Source: Enterobacter hormaechei subsp. xiangfangensis
Lineage (GTDB): Bacteria > Pseudomonadota > Gammaproteobacteria > Enterobacterales > Enterobacteriaceae
Length of the DNA: 64,000 bases
Direction of reading: 5' to 3'
Assembly (NCBI RefSeq): GCF_001729785.1
Contig: NZ_CP017183.1
Span: 3,286,001-3,350,000, forward strand
A program made the position numbers and the translations under genes. This document shows positions 1-11,800 of the stretch, one piece after another; positions within the stretch are counted from its first letter, which is position 1, and each line of letters opens with the position of its first letter. The notes beneath the pieces were generated by a model that was not told where the DNA came from, did no database searches, and saw only the letters and a program-made list of their open reading frames with translations.

Positions 1-81
1 TTTTTTGTTAAGTCCATCATGATTTTCTCAGAAGTGTGAACTAACGCACTCGACTAACTCTTTTATTTCCAAGGAGTAATT

Positions 82-1032
82 ATGAACCAGCTAGACGGCA
101 TCAAACAATTTACCACCGTGGTTGCAGACAGCGGCGACATCGAGTCGATTCGTCACTACCAGCCGGAAGACGCGACCACCAATCCCTCTCTGCTGCTCAA
201 GGCGGCCGGTCTTGCGCACTTTAGTCATCTGATTGATGACGCCCTTGCCTATGGCAAACAGCGCGGGAAAACGCAGGAGCAGCAGGTCGCCGAGGCCAGC
301 GACAAGCTGGCGGTCAATATCGGTGCGGAAATTCTTAAAAGCATACCGGGACGCGTCTCCACCGAAGTGGACGCCCGCCTCTCGTTTGACCAGGAAAAGA
401 GCATCAGCAAGGCTCGCCGCCTGGTGGAACTCTACCAGGAGCAGGGGATCGATAAATCACGCATCCTGATCAAGCTTGCCTCTACCTGGGAAGGCATCCG
501 CGCGGCGGAAGTGCTGGAGAAAGAGGGGATCCACTGCAACCTGACGCTGCTGTTTTCCTTCGCCCAGGCGCGTGCCTGCGCCGAAGCGGGCGTGTTCCTG
601 ATTTCACCGTTTGTCGGACGTATCTACGACTGGTATCAGGCGAAACAGCCAATGGATCCGTACGTGGTGGAAGAAGATCCTGGCGTAAAATCGGTGCGTA
701 ATATCTACGATTATTACAAGCAGCACCGCTACGAAACCATCGTGATGGGGGCCAGCTTCCGCCGCACGGAGCAGATCCTGGCGCTCGCGGGCTGCGACCG
801 GCTGACCATCTCCCCTGACCTGCTGAAAAAGCTTCAGGAGAGTGAAGAGACGGTGATCCGCAAGCTTGTGCCGACCTCCACCGTTCTGCCAAAACCAAAA
901 CCCATGACCGAAGCGGAATTCCGCTGGGAGCACAATCAGGACCCAATGGCCGTGGAAAAACTGGCGGACGGCATCCGTCAGTTCGCCGTCGACCAGCGCA
1001 AACTCGAAGATCTTCTCGCTGCCAAACTTTAA
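82..1032 (+). CDS. talA: Transaldolase A
   Basis: Transaldolase of the non-oxidative pentose phosphate pathway: it moves a dihydroxyacetone unit from sedoheptulose 7-phosphate to glyceraldehyde 3-phosphate in the cytoplasm. At 316 residues the protein has the usual length for the TalA/TalB class. The Schiff-base lysine is K131 in the motif [11 protein letters not shown], and the early motif DATTNPSLL (about 29-38) is typical of the family. A strong ribosome binding site, AAGGAGTAAT, precedes the ATG. tktB follows after 19 bases, so the two are almost certainly one operon, as in E. coli, where talA-tktB is the second, stationary-phase transaldolase/transketolase pair. The choice of talA over talB rests mainly on this neighbour. 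Confidence 0.97.
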   Translation: MNQLDGIKQFTTVVADSGDIESIRHYQPEDATTNPSLLLKAAGLAHFSHLIDDALAYGKQRGKTQEQQVAEASDKLAVNIGAEILKSIPGRVSTEVDARLSFDQEKSISKARRLVELYQEQGIDKSRILIKLASTWEGIRAAEVLEKEGIHCNLTLLFSFAQARACAEAGVFLISPFVGRIYDWYQAKQPMDPYVVEEDPGVKSVRNIYDYYKQHRYETIVMGASFRRTEQILALAGCDRLTISPDLLKKLQESEETVIRKLVPTSTVLPKPKPMTEAEFRWEHNQDPMAVEKLADGIRQFAVDQRKLEDLLAAKL

Positions 1033-1051
1033 CCTTGCCACGGAGTGAACT

Positions 1052-3040
1052 ATGTCCCGTAAAGAGCTCGCCAACGCCATTCGCGCCCTCAGCATGGATG
1101 CCGTACAAAAAGCCAATTCCGGCCACCCTGGCGCCCCCATGGGTATGGCTGATATTGCCGAAGTGCTGTGGAACGACTTCCTCAAGCACAACCCGACCGA
1201 TCCGACCTGGTACGATCGCGACCGTTTTATTCTCTCCAACGGTCACGCATCGATGCTGCTCTACAGCCTGCTGCACCTCTCCGGCTACGATCTGCCGCTT
1301 GAGGAGTTAAAAAACTTCCGCCAGCTGCACTCCAAAACGCCGGGCCACCCGGAGATCGGCTATACGCCGGGCGTTGAAACCACTACCGGCCCGCTGGGCC
1401 AGGGGCTGGCGAATGCCGTCGGCCTGGCGATTGCAGAGCGTACGCTGGCCGCGCAGTTCAACCAGCCCGACCACGAGATTGTCGATCACTACACCTATGT
1501 CTTTATGGGTGATGGCTGCCTGATGGAGGGGATCTCCCACGAGGTCTGCTCGCTGGCGGGCACCCTGGGCCTGGGCAAGCTGATTGGCTTCTACGATCAC
1601 AACGGTATCTCCATTGACGGGGAAACCGAGGGCTGGTTTACCGACGACACGGCGAAACGCTTTGAAGCCTATCACTGGCACGTGGTGCACGAGATCGACG
1701 GTCACGATCCTGAGGCGGTGAAAAAAGCGATTCAGGAAGCGCAGAGCGTGAAGGACAAACCGTCCCTGATCATCTGCCGCACCACCATCGGCTTCGGCTC
1801 GCCGAACAAAGCGGGCAAAGAAGAGGCGCACGGCGCGGCGCTGGGTGAAGAGGAAGTGGCGCTGACCCGCCAGAAACTGGGCTGGAAACACCCGGCCTTT
1901 GAGATCCCAAAAGAGATCTACAAGGCCTGGGATGCTCGCGAAACAGGTGAAAAAGCGCAGCAGGCCTGGAACGAGAAGTTTGCCGCTTACAAAAAAGCGT
2001 ATCCGGAGCTGGCGGCTGAGTTTACCCGCCGCATGAGCGGCGGCCTGCCGGAAGACTGGGAAGAGAAAACCCAGGCGATGATTGAAAACCTGCAATCCAA
2101 CCCGGCGAAAATTGCCACCCGTAAGGCATCACAAAACACCCTGAACGCAATTGGCCCAATCCTGCCCGAACTGCTGGGCGGATCGGCGGATCTGGCGCCA
2201 AGTAACCTTACCATCTGGTCCGGCTCTAAATCCCTGAAGGAGGACATTGCCGGGAACTACATCCACTACGGCGTGCGCGAGTTCGGGATGACCGCCATTG
2301 CCAACGGCATCGCCCACCATGGCGGCTTCGTGCCGTACACCGCTACCTTCCTGATGTTTGTCGAATATGCCCGTAACGCGGCGCGTATGGCGGCTCTGAT
2401 GAAGGCGCGGCAAATCATGGTGTACACCCACGACTCCATCGGACTGGGTGAAGATGGGCCGACGCACCAGGCGGTAGAGCAGCTGGCGAGCCTGCGCCTG
2501 ACGCCAAACTTCAGTACCTGGCGTCCGTGCGATCAGGTTGAAGCGGCAGTGGGCTGGAAGCTGGCCGTAGAGCGTCATAACGGACCCACGGCGCTGATCC
2601 TGTCGCGCCAGAACCTGGCGCAGATCGAGCGCACGCCGGAGCAGGTGAAAAATATCGCCCGCGGCGGGTACATCCTGAAAGACAGCGGCGGCAAGCCAGA
2701 CGTGATCCTGATTGCCACCGGTTCAGAGGTGGAAATCACGGTAAAAGCGGCGGAGAAACTGACCGCCGAGGGTCACGCGGTGCGCGTGGTTTCCCTGCCT
2801 TCAACGGATATCTTTGATGCCCAGGATGAGGCGTACCGCGAATCGGTGCTGCCTTCAAACGTCGCGGCGCGCGTGGCGGTTGAAGCTGGCATTGCCGACT
2901 ACTGGTACAAATATGTGGGTCTGAAAGGGGCGATTGTCGGCATGAAGGGTTACGGTGAATCCGCCCCGGCCGATAAGCTGTTTCCGTACTTCGGCTTTAC
3001 CGTTGAGAACGTAGTGGAGAAGGCGCTGAGCGTGCTGTAG
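1052..3040 (+). CDS. tktB: Transketolase 2
   Basis: Thiamine-diphosphate transketolase that transfers two-carbon ketol units between sugar phosphates, the partner of the transaldolase encoded just upstream. The 662 residues cover the full family architecture: N-terminal TPP domain, central pyrimidine-binding domain and C-terminal domain. [11 protein letters not shown] (about 21-31, H25) and the TPP/Mg motif starting GDGCLMEG at G153 are both present. The ATG follows CGGAGTGAAC. It ends at a TAG followed by a REP-like palindrome that separates it from the convergent ypfG. Assignment to tktB rather than tktA is by synteny with talA and ypfG. Confidence 0.96.
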   Translation: MSRKELANAIRALSMDAVQKANSGHPGAPMGMADIAEVLWNDFLKHNPTDPTWYDRDRFILSNGHASMLLYSLLHLSGYDLPLEELKNFRQLHSKTPGHPEIGYTPGVETTTGPLGQGLANAVGLAIAERTLAAQFNQPDHEIVDHYTYVFMGDGCLMEGISHEVCSLAGTLGLGKLIGFYDHNGISIDGETEGWFTDDTAKRFEAYHWHVVHEIDGHDPEAVKKAIQEAQSVKDKPSLIICRTTIGFGSPNKAGKEEAHGAALGEEEVALTRQKLGWKHPAFEIPKEIYKAWDARETGEKAQQAWNEKFAAYKKAYPELAAEFTRRMSGGLPEDWEEKTQAMIENLQSNPAKIATRKASQNTLNAIGPILPELLGGSADLAPSNLTIWSGSKSLKEDIAGNYIHYGVREFGMTAIANGIAHHGGFVPYTATFLMFVEYARNAARMAALMKARQIMVYTHDSIGLGEDGPTHQAVEQLASLRLTPNFSTWRPCDQVEAAVGWKLAVERHNGPTALILSRQNLAQIERTPEQVKNIARGGYILKDSGGKPDVILIATGSEVEITVKAAEKLTAEGHAVRVVSLPSTDIFDAQDEAYRESVLPSNVAARVAVEAGIADYWYKYVGLKGAIVGMKGYGESAPADKLFPYFGFTVENVVEKALSVL

Positions 3041-3053
3041 TGCGATCTGCGTT

Positions 3054-3087
3054 GCCGGGTGGCGGCTGCGCCTGACCCGGCCTACAA
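3054..3087. repeat. REP-like palindrome
   Basis: The short palindrome GCCGGGT...ACCCGGC, with an inner GGCGGCTGCGCC, lies between the convergent genes tktB and ypfG. It has the form of an enterobacterial REP/PU element, and the same core recurs at about 21.99, 29.85 and 32.88 kb in this window. It probably stabilises or ends transcripts from either side. Confidence 0.8.
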
Positions 3088-3099
3088 ATCGGCAAAACC

Positions 3100-4143
3100 C
3101 TACCTTGTGATCCACAGCGTGGGCCAGGCATCTGGCCCATTCCAGTTATCACAGCTTGGCTCTTCCGCGTAGCGTACCAGACGGAAGCGCTGGCCGTTAA
3201 AACGCCAGCGGGTCTGGATCCCACAGTCGCCAATCCCGCGTCCCAGCGCCAGCGTGGTCAGCTCGCGCGTTTTTTCATCGAAGCTGGCATTCATCAGCTC
3301 CATGTCGCTACTCTGGCTGGAAGGGGTAAACGGCAGACGCAATCTCACGCTCCTGGCCGCAAACGGTTTTTTACGCGACACCAGCCACGCCAGGTCGACG
3401 GTGTTGTACGCCCCCGCCTCACAGCTGATGATCATCAGCGCTTTGTCATCGGTCAGCGCGGTCACGCGCACCTCACGCCGGTTCGGATCGAGAGAGCACT
3501 GGCTGTGGTTCATGCGCCAGTTACCGTAATCCAGCAGATCGTTCAATTCGTTATGCGTCAGCGGCGTTGGCGTGGGGTTCACCACCGCCACCTTTTTTAA
3601 TGCCGGCGCAGGCGGCACGCTCAGCGGTGGACTATCCCCTTTTTTAATCCATGCCGTTTCACTTCCGACGCGTTTTTGCTGGGCATCGATAAACAGCAGC
3701 GCCGCTTTCAGCCCGGCCAGAGAGATTGTCTGCTTCCCCCCGCGCAGAGTCAGCGCCTGACCTTCCTGAATGGTTTTCAGAAACGTGGTGATGGTGCCCG
3801 TATCGTCTGTTTTAAGATGCCAGGGGGTTAACTGCCAGTGTTGCGACGTGAGTTTAAGCGGCACATTGTCGAGCAGCAGGCGCGGGGCGATGTCAGGCTC
3901 TTTCACCGGAGGCGCCGAAAGCCCACCGAGATCAATGCGCAGGCTGGCGTCCGTTTTTGCCCCCGCACTGCGGCTCAGCGACATGACCAGACCGCGATGC
4001 TCGCCAGTGTTGCGCGCTACGCAGAAGTTCTGGTTATTGCAGGTCACCTGCCAGTCTGAAAAAGACTGCTGCGCAGGCGCAGCCCACACCCGAGGCGCGG
4101 GAAGCACGCAAATGAAGAAGAGAAGAAAAACGCAGTAGCGCAT
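3100..4143 (-). CDS. ypfG: YpfG, DUF1176-type periplasmic protein
   Basis: Protein of unknown function that matches E. coli YpfG in length (347 residues) and position between tktB and nudK. The N-terminus MRYCVFLLFFICVLPAPRVWA is a clear signal peptide, so the mature protein is expected in the periplasm. The rest is soluble and contains paired cysteines, for example in TCNNQNFC and near the C-terminus (GDCGIQ, PSCDNW), which suggests disulfides. The ATG at 4143 is preferred to a GTG three codons upstream, because GGGG lies about 11 bases before the ATG but directly against the GTG. No enzymatic motif is recognised. Confidence 0.88.
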   Translation of the reverse strand: MRYCVFLLFFICVLPAPRVWAAPAQQSFSDWQVTCNNQNFCVARNTGEHRGLVMSLSRSAGAKTDASLRIDLGGLSAPPVKEPDIAPRLLLDNVPLKLTSQHWQLTPWHLKTDDTGTITTFLKTIQEGQALTLRGGKQTISLAGLKAALLFIDAQQKRVGSETAWIKKGDSPPLSVPPAPALKKVAVVNPTPTPLTHNELNDLLDYGNWRMNHSQCSLDPNRREVRVTALTDDKALMIISCEAGAYNTVDLAWLVSRKKPFAARSVRLRLPFTPSSQSSDMELMNASFDEKTRELTTLALGRGIGDCGIQTRWRFNGQRFRLVRYAEEPSCDNWNGPDAWPTLWITR

Positions 4144-4249
4144 GAACGGCACAGCCCCGCAAACGAATAGGTCAATCTGGGGCGTATCTTCGTGCCCTGG
4201 GCGGGCTGGCTCAATCGGATTTATCGGATAGATTTATCTGAAATACAAC

Positions 4250-4843
4250 TTATCGCGCTTCCGCCGCGGCATTCATCAGCCCGCTGGTTTGCAGATATTG
4301 CAACAGGATCACCGCTTTACCGTCGCGGATCTCGCCGCGTTTCACCATGTCAACAGCCTTAGCGAAAGGCATTTCCAGCACTTCAATGTCTTCGTCGTCC
4401 ACGCCACCGCCCCGGTGCGTGCGCTGGGCATCGGTATATTCCGCAATGAAGAAGTGGATCAGCTCGGTGACCCCGCCAGGGGACATAAACAGCTCAAAGA
4501 CTTTCTGCACCGTCCCCACCTCAAAACCCGTCTCTTCAATGGCTTCTTTGCGGATACACACTTCCGGCTCATCGTCGTCCAGCAGACCTGCACAGGTTTC
4601 AATCAGACGTCCGTCCGCGTTGCCATTGACCCATGTCGCGATGCGAAACTGGCGGATCAGCACTACGCTTTGCTTTTCACGGTTATACAGCAGAATGGTT
4701 GCACCATTGCCCCGGTCGTAGACTTCGCGTTTATGGCGAATGACGTCCCCGTTCTTACGGGTGAGATCGTAAGTGATGTTACGCAGGACAAAGTAATTTT
4801 CAGAAAGGATTTTGTCTTTAATAACGCTAATGTTCAGAGACAT
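4250..4843 (-). CDS. nudK: GDP-mannose pyrophosphatase (Nudix)
   Basis: Nudix hydrolase expected to cleave GDP-mannose to GMP and mannose 1-phosphate. The Nudix box spans about residues 85-107 and carries the metal-binding helix KEAIEETGF (E100, E103, E104). The beta-strand ending [10 protein letters not shown] upstream is typical of the ADP-sugar pyrophosphatase branch. The 197 residues are slightly longer than remembered for E. coli NudK (about 191), with the extra residues at the C-terminus. It sits between ypfG and aegA as in E. coli, with a purine-rich stretch before the ATG. Confidence 0.93.
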   Translation of the reverse strand: MSLNISVIKDKILSENYFVLRNITYDLTRKNGDVIRHKREVYDRGNGATILLYNREKQSVVLIRQFRIATWVNGNADGRLIETCAGLLDDDEPEVCIRKEAIEETGFEVGTVQKVFELFMSPGGVTELIHFFIAEYTDAQRTHRGGGVDDEDIEVLEMPFAKAVDMVKRGEIRDGKAVILLQYLQTSGLMNAAAEAR

Positions 4844-4910
4844 ACGGGCTCCACGGCAAAATGAGTCTGTTTATACTACGCTGTGAAGCCCGCTTTGTCG
4901 CCCGTCTGCG

Positions 4911-6887
4911 TTAATGCATGTTGCGCGGCGGCACGCCAAGCCAGTCCATGATCCCCTGCGCGGCATGGCGCCCTTCCGCCATCGCGGTGACCACCAGATC
5001 TGCACCGCGTACCGCATCACCGCCAGCAAAAATCTGCGGATTCGAGGTCTGGTAGCGATAACGGCTCTCCACGGAGGCCCTGATGCGCCCCCAGTCGTCG
5101 GTGTCGACGCCCTGCGCCTGAAGCCACGGCATGGCGTGCGGATTAAACCCAAACGCCATGATCACCGCATCCGCTGGCATGACAAACTCACTGCCCGCCA
5201 CCGGGACAGGACGCCGCCGCCCCTGCGCATCCGGCTCGCCCAGACGGGTGCGCAGCATCCGGATACCGTTGACCTTTCCGTCGGTATCCAGCGTGAGCTC
5301 AACCGGCTGGACATTAAATTCAAAGGCCGCGCCCTCTTCTTTCGCGTTTTTAACCTCTTTCTTTGAGCCCGGCATGTTGGCCTCGTCCCGCCGATAGGCG
5401 CAGGTGACTTTCGCCGCGCCATGTCGCAGCGCGGTGCGCACGCAGTCCATCGCCGTATCGCCCCCGCCCAGCACCACCACGTTTAACCCCTGCGTGTCGA
5501 TAAACGGCTCGTCTGCGGCAGGGTCAAGGCCCATCACGTTCCGCGTGTTCGCCACTAAAAACGGCAGCGCGTCGTACACGCCCGGCGCGTCTTCGTGAGG
5601 GATACCCGCTTTCATGGAACGATAGGTCCCTACGCCGATGAACAGGGCATCGTAGTCGTTTTGCAGTTGGGCCATCGATACGTCTTTTCCCACCTCGCAG
5701 TTCAGCTCGAAGCGGATGCCCATCGCGCTGAATATCTCTCTGCGCCGCGCTAACAGGGATTTATCCAGCTTGAAGGCCGGAATACCAAAGGTCAGCAATC
5801 CGCCGATTTCCGGATGGCGATCGTAGACCGTCACACCGACGCCGCTGCGCACCAGTACGTCGGCGCAGGCCAGCCCTGCCGGACCGGCACCGATGATGGC
5901 GACGCGCTTACCGACCGGTTTAACGTGGCTGACGTCCGGCGTCCAGCCCATCGCCAGCGCCCGATCCGAGATATACCGTTCGATATTCCCGATGGTTACC
6001 GCCCCTGACGCATCCCGCAGGGTGCAGGCGCCTTCACATAATCGATCCTGTGGACAGACGCGGCCGGTAATTTCCGGTAAACAGTTAGTCTGGTGAGAAA
6101 GCTCAGCCGCACCGACGATATCCCCCGCCCCGATCCGCTCAATCCACTGTGGAATATGGTTATGCAGCGGGCAGGTCCACTCGCAAATGCTGTGGTCGCC
6201 ACATTTCAGGCACCGGGATGCTTCGCGCTGCGCCTGTTCCGGGCGAAACGGCAAGTAGATCTCGTTAAAATGGCCGGCGCGCGCGTCGGGGCTGAGCTTA
6301 TCCGGCTCACCGCGCGCCGGGGTGTTTTGCATCTGTTGCCGTTTGGTTTGCGGAGGGACTGACTGAACCGCCTCGCTGTGCCACGGCAGCGCGTCCAGCC
6401 TTGCGCTGCGCTGTCGGCGCTGTTTAACCAGCTTATCCAGCACGGCTGGGGTGGCGAGCGTAAGCACCTCTGCCGGGCAGTTTTCAACGCAGGCCGGGCC
6501 TTGCGGCCTTTCCAGGCAGAGGTCGCATTTGTGCGCCGAGGCCTTTACGCTGTCGTTTTCCAGCGGGGCGATCAGCATGTCCATCGTGCCAAACGGACAG
6601 GCCACCACGCAGGCTTTACAGCCAATGCATTTTTGTTGATTGACCTGTACGCTGTCGCTGTGTTGCGTGATGGCTCCGTTCGGGCAGCTTTGCGCGCAGG
6701 GCGCGTTTTCACAGTGGTGGCAGGTCACGGGGCTTTTTCGCAAGCCTGAGGTAAGGACCGTAATGCGGGGATGAAAATGGCGCTCGCTCAGCGCGTGCTG
6801 CTCCCCGTTGTGCGCCATCACACAGGCAACTTCGCAGGTGCGACAACCGATACACTGTTGAGCGTTGGCCATAATAAAACGATTCAT
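4911..6887 (-). CDS. aegA: AegA, ferredoxin/GltD-like oxidoreductase
   Basis: Fused iron-sulfur flavoprotein. The first ~170 residues resemble a HycB/DmsB-type electron-transfer protein with several CxxCxxC clusters (CIGCRTCEVAC, CIGCKACVVAC, CDLCLERP). The remainder resembles the small subunit of glutamate synthase, with another cysteine cluster and Rossmann motifs AIIGAGPAGLACA and VVVLGGGDTAMDC for FAD and NAD(P)H. In E. coli, AegA has been linked to anaerobic urate use; its exact electron partner is not visible here. The start is ATG at 6887 (MNRFIMANAQQC), giving 658 residues and an AGGTG site seven bases upstream. An in-frame extension to 6965 lacks homology and is rejected. Transcribed away from narQ. 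Confidence 0.94.
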   Translation of the reverse strand: MNRFIMANAQQCIGCRTCEVACVMAHNGEQHALSERHFHPRITVLTSGLRKSPVTCHHCENAPCAQSCPNGAITQHSDSVQVNQQKCIGCKACVVACPFGTMDMLIAPLENDSVKASAHKCDLCLERPQGPACVENCPAEVLTLATPAVLDKLVKQRRQRSARLDALPWHSEAVQSVPPQTKRQQMQNTPARGEPDKLSPDARAGHFNEIYLPFRPEQAQREASRCLKCGDHSICEWTCPLHNHIPQWIERIGAGDIVGAAELSHQTNCLPEITGRVCPQDRLCEGACTLRDASGAVTIGNIERYISDRALAMGWTPDVSHVKPVGKRVAIIGAGPAGLACADVLVRSGVGVTVYDRHPEIGGLLTFGIPAFKLDKSLLARRREIFSAMGIRFELNCEVGKDVSMAQLQNDYDALFIGVGTYRSMKAGIPHEDAPGVYDALPFLVANTRNVMGLDPAADEPFIDTQGLNVVVLGGGDTAMDCVRTALRHGAAKVTCAYRRDEANMPGSKKEVKNAKEEGAAFEFNVQPVELTLDTDGKVNGIRMLRTRLGEPDAQGRRRPVPVAGSEFVMPADAVIMAFGFNPHAMPWLQAQGVDTDDWGRIRASVESRYRYQTSNPQIFAGGDAVRGADLVVTAMAEGRHAAQGIMDWLGVPPRNMH

Positions 6888-7039
6888 AACAACACCTGTT
6901 TTTGGTTCAATAACCTTATTCTTTCTATTGTTATCGTATTTACCCACAGTGGCATGGCGACGCAATGTTCAAATGCCCTGGAAGGCGAACTATTTCCAGT
7001 GAACCTGTGGCAGATCAATTTAATTCAGGAAGCCGATGA

Positions 7040-8734
7040 GTGACCGTTAAACGCCCCGTATCGGGAAGCCTGGCTCGGGCTTTCTTTTCGATGATTGTCT
7101 TGTCCGTTCTGATCAGCGCCATTGCGCTGGTTACACTCGCCAGCAGCCAGCGCGACGCCGAGGCGATTAACATCGCCGGATCGCTGCGCATGCAGAGCTA
7201 CCGCCTGGGCTACGAAATGCAGCGCGCCAGCCCGTCGCTGGCAGGGCACCGCGCGGTCTGGCAGAAAACGCTGAGCGCGCCTGCGTTGCAGAAGCTAAAC
7301 CGCTGGTATGTGCCAGAGGACGTCAAACAGCGTTACCAGCAGTTGCAGCTTGGCTGGCAGGAGATGGACACGCGTATCGCCAGCGGCGATACCGGGTGGT
7401 ATCAGAGCCACATAGAGGATTTCGTGGGCCGGATAGATGCCTTTGTGCTGGCGCTACAGCACTACACCGAACATAAGATACAGCTGGTGATTTTCATGTC
7501 GCTGACGGGCGGCCTGGGCATCCTGCTGCTGGCGGTGATGACCCTGCGGCGCATCCGCCGTCAGGTTGTGCTGCCGCTGAATAATCTGGTGGCAGCGAGC
7601 GAGCGTATCGAACAGGGGCAGTTCGATACCCCCGCGCCGGATATTATGCTTCCCAACGAGCTGGGCCAGCTTTCCCGCGCCTTCAACCATATGTCGGCGG
7701 AATTACACACCCTGTACCGTTCCCTGGAGCACTCCGTTGCTGAAAAAACCCGCCACCTGAATGAAGCGCATCAGCAGCTCGAAATGCTGTTCAAATGCTC
7801 ACAGGCGTTGAATACCGGGCAGATAGACAGCCACTGCTTCCGGCATATTTTGCAGATTGTGCATGACTATACGCAGATGAATTACCTGCAATTGCGCACC
7901 AGTGACGACTGGCAGCTTTACGAAGGACAGGAGTCCCCGGGCGAGAAAATGCACAATTTACCGGTATTAATGCAGGACACCCTGTACGGCGAACTGCGCT
8001 GGCAAAGCGCGACCGGGGATGTTCCGCTGCCGCTCATGGAAAGCGTGGCGACGATGCTGGGCCGGGGGCTCTATTTCAATCAGGCGCAGAAACATTATCA
8101 GCAGTTGCTGCTGATGGAAGAGCGCGCCACCATCGCGCGCGAGTTGCATGATTCGCTGGCGCAGGTGCTCTCCTATTTGCGTATTCAGCTTACGCTGCTG
8201 AAGCATGCCGTGCCGGGCGACAATGCCCCGGCGCAGGCCATCATTACGGACTTCTCCCGCGAGCTGAATAACGCCTGGCATCAGCTACGCGAGCTGCTCA
8301 CCACCTTCCGCCTGACGCTCAATCACGCCAATCTTCCTGCCGCGCTACAGGAGTCTCTTGACGGGTTGCAAAGCCAGACCAGCGCGAAGTTGGTGCTCGA
8401 CTGCCGTCTCTCATCGCTGGCGCTGGACGCGCAAAAACAGGTGCACCTCTTACAGATTGTGCGTGAGGCAGTGCTGAATGCGATTAAACATGCCGACGCG
8501 AGCGAGATTGTGGTCAGCTGCGTCACCACCGCGGACGGCACTCACACGGTCACGATCCGCGACAACGGTATTGGTATCGGCGACGCCAGTGAACCGCCGG
8601 GGCATTACGGGCTGAATATCATGCGCGAACGCGCGGGACGGCTCGGCGGGACATTACACTTTTCTCAGCCGCCACAGGGTGGGACACAGGTCAGCGTAAC
8701 GTTCCGGACGCCTGCGGCGCAGGCTGAAAAATAG
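7040..8734 (+). CDS. narQ: Nitrate/nitrite sensor histidine kinase NarQ
   Basis: Membrane sensor kinase that detects nitrate and nitrite in the periplasm and phosphorylates NarL/NarP. Visible parts in order: transmembrane helix at about 14-34, the signature P-box NIAGSLRMQSYRL (44-56), a periplasmic sensor region, a second membrane helix at about 147-168, a HAMP linker, a coiled central module, and the HisKA_3 dimerisation motif with phospho-acceptor H370 in ARELHDSLAQ. The ATPase domain has NAIKHA and DNGIGIG. The start is a GTG, placed as in E. coli NarQ (MIVKRPVS vs MTVKRPVS); an ATG four bases earlier is out of frame. It is divergent from aegA. Confidence 0.96.
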   Translation: MTVKRPVSGSLARAFFSMIVLSVLISAIALVTLASSQRDAEAINIAGSLRMQSYRLGYEMQRASPSLAGHRAVWQKTLSAPALQKLNRWYVPEDVKQRYQQLQLGWQEMDTRIASGDTGWYQSHIEDFVGRIDAFVLALQHYTEHKIQLVIFMSLTGGLGILLLAVMTLRRIRRQVVLPLNNLVAASERIEQGQFDTPAPDIMLPNELGQLSRAFNHMSAELHTLYRSLEHSVAEKTRHLNEAHQQLEMLFKCSQALNTGQIDSHCFRHILQIVHDYTQMNYLQLRTSDDWQLYEGQESPGEKMHNLPVLMQDTLYGELRWQSATGDVPLPLMESVATMLGRGLYFNQAQKHYQQLLLMEERATIARELHDSLAQVLSYLRIQLTLLKHAVPGDNAPAQAIITDFSRELNNAWHQLRELLTTFRLTLNHANLPAALQESLDGLQSQTSAKLVLDCRLSSLALDAQKQVHLLQIVREAVLNAIKHADASEIVVSCVTTADGTHTVTIRDNGIGIGDASEPPGHYGLNIMRERAGRLGGTLHFSQPPQGGTQVSVTFRTPAAQAEK

Positions 8735-8755
8735 TGGGAAAGAAGGCGCGCTGAA

Positions 8756-8804
<49 letters not shown>

Positions 8805-8875
8805 CTGGGCCTTACCGCTAAAGTTAGGCGGGCAATAAACAATAATGACGTGCAGCAAAACGAGGTCACACTTTA

Positions 8876-11800
8876 ATGGCGAATTTTTTCATCGATCGCC
8901 CCATTTTTGCCTGGGTGCTTGCAATCCTGTTGTGTCTGACGGGTGTCCTGGCGATTACTTCCCTTCCTGTTGAGCAATACCCCGACCTCGCGCCCCCCAA
9001 CGTGCGTATCACGGCGAACTATCCTGGCGCCTCGGCACAGACGCTGGAAAATACCGTCACGCAGGTTATCGAGCAGAACATGACGGGTCTTGATAACCTG
9101 ATGTACATGTCCTCGCAGAGCAGTGCCACGGGCCAGGCGACGGTAACCCTGAGCTTTACGGCGGGCACGGATCCGGATGAAGCGGTGCAGCAGGTGCAAA
9201 ACCAGCTGCAATCGGCCCTGCGTAAACTGCCTCAGGCGGTGCAGAACCAGGGGGTGACCGTGCGTAAAACCGGTGACACCAATATTTTGACCATCGCGTT
9301 TGTTTCAACCGATGGCTCGATGGATAAGCAGGACATCGCGGACTACGTCGCCAGTAATATTCAGGACCCGCTCAGCCGTATCAACGGCGTGGGTGATATC
9401 GACGCCTACGGCTCGCAGTACTCCATGCGTATCTGGCTGGATCCCAACAAGCTGAACAGCGTGCAGATGACCGCTAAAGATGTCACCGACGCTATCGAAT
9501 CGCAGAACGCCCAGATTGCCGTGGGGCAGCTCGGCGGTACGCCGTCCGTGGACAACCAGGCGCTTAACGCCACCATCAACTCCCAGTCGCTGCTCCAGAC
9601 ACCTGACCAGTTCCGCAATATTACTCTGCGCGTGAATCAGGACGGTTCGGAAGTGCGTCTGGGGGATGTCGCCACCGTGGAAATGGGGGCGGAAAAATAT
9701 GACTACCTGAGTCGCTTTAACGGCAATGCCGCGTCCGGACTGGGGGTAAAACTGGCCTCCGGCGCCAACGAAATGGCGACCGCGCAGCGGGTGTTAGAGC
9801 GTCTGGATGAACTGTCGCATTACTTCCCGCACGGACTGGAGTACAAAGTCGCCTACGAAACCACCTCATTCGTAAAAGCCTCCATCGAAGATGTGGTGAA
9901 AACCCTGCTCGAAGCTATCGCGCTGGTGTTCCTCGTGATGTACCTGTTCCTGCAAAACTTCCGCGCCACGCTGATCCCCACCATTGCGGTGCCGGTGGTG
10001 CTGCTGGGAACCTTTGCGGTGCTGTATGCCTTCGGTTACAGCATCAACACCCTGACCATGTTCGCCATGGTGCTGGCCATCGGCCTGCTGGTGGATGATG
10101 CCATCGTGGTGGTGGAAAACGTCGAGCGCATTATGAGCGAGGAAGGGCTTTCGCCCCGCGAGGCCACGCGCAAATCGATGGGACAAATTCAGGGCGCGCT
10201 GGTCGGTATCGCCATGGTGCTGTCGGCGGTATTTATCCCGATGGCATTTTTTGGCGGCACCACGGGCGCGATTTATCGCCAGTTCTCGATCACCATCGTC
10301 TCTGCAATGGTGCTCTCCGTACTCGTGGCAATGATCCTTACCCCTGCCCTGTGCGCGACGCTGCTCAAACCGCTGCATAAGGGCGAACACCACGGTCAAA
10401 AAGGCTTCTTCGGCTGGTTTAACCGCATGTTTAACCGCAATGCGGCGCGCTATGAAGCGGGCGTGGGTAAAGTACTGCACCGCAGCGTGCGCTGGATGGT
10501 GGTTTATGTCCTGCTGCTCGGCGGCATGGTGTTCCTGTTCCTGCGGCTGCCAACCTCGTTCCTGCCGCTGGAAGATCGCGGCATGTTTATTACCTCCGTA
10601 CAGTTACCGAGCGGCTCGACCCAGCAGCAGACCCTGAAAGTGGTGCAGAAGGTTGAGAACTACTTCCATACTCAGGAGAAAGATAACGTGGTCTCCGTCT
10701 TCTCCACCGTCGGCTCTGGCCCCGGCGGTAACGGGCAGAACGTGGCGCGTATGTTTGTGCGCCTGAAAGACTGGGACCAGCGCGACAGCGATACCGGCTC
10801 CTCCTTTGCCATCATTGAGCGTGCAACCAAAGCGTTCAACAAAATCAAGGAAGCGCGCGTTTTCGCCAGCAGCCCGCCCGCCATCAGCGGCCTGGGCAGC
10901 TCAGCCGGGTTTGATATGGAGCTTCAGGATCACGCGGGTGCCGGGCATGACGCGTTGATGGCTGCTCGCGATAAACTGCTCGAGCTGGCCGGGAAAGATC
11001 CGCAGCTTACCCGCGTTCGTCATAACGGTCTGGATGACAGCCCTCAGCTACAGGTGGATATTGACCAGCGTAAAGCGCAGGCGCTGGGCGTCTCCATCGA
11101 CGACATTAACGACACCCTGCAAACGGCATGGGGCTCAAGCTACGTAAATGACTTTATGGATCGCGGCCGCGTGAAGAAGGTCTACGTTCAGTCTGCCGCC
11201 AAATACCGCATGCTGCCGGACGATATCAACCGCTGGTATGTGCGCAATAACACCGGCGGCATGGTGCCGTTCTCGGCGTTTGCGACGTCACGCTGGGAGA
11301 CCGGTTCGCCGCGTCTGGAGCGTTACAACGGCTATTCGGCGCTGGAGATTGTCGGTGAAGCCGCGCCGGGCGTCAGTACCGGTACCGCAATGGACATTAT
11401 GGAAAAACTGGTTCAGCAGTTACCGACCGGCTTTGGCCTGGAGTGGACGGCGATGTCTTACCAGGAACGGCTTTCCGGCGCTCAGGCGCCTGCCCTGTAT
11501 GCTCTTTCGCTGCTGGTGGTATTCCTCTGCCTGGCGGCGCTGTATGAAAGCTGGTCAGTGCCGTTCTCGGTGATGCTGGTGGTGCCTCTCGGGGTCATCG
11601 GCGCGCTGCTGGCAACCTGGATGCGCGGCCTGGAAAATGATGTCTATTTCCAGGTCGGACTCCTCACCGTGATCGGATTGTCGGCAAAAAACGCCATTCT
11701 GATCGTCGAATTTGCCAATGAGATGAATGCCAAAGGTCACGAACTGATGGCCGCCACGCTGCACGCCTGTCGTCAGCGCCTGCGTCCGATCCTGATGACC

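Noticed and set aside
482..1276. Long antisense reading frames over talA and tktB
   Set aside because: They oppose strong conserved genes, have no ribosome binding site and read as Arg/Ala/Gly-rich shadow protein.
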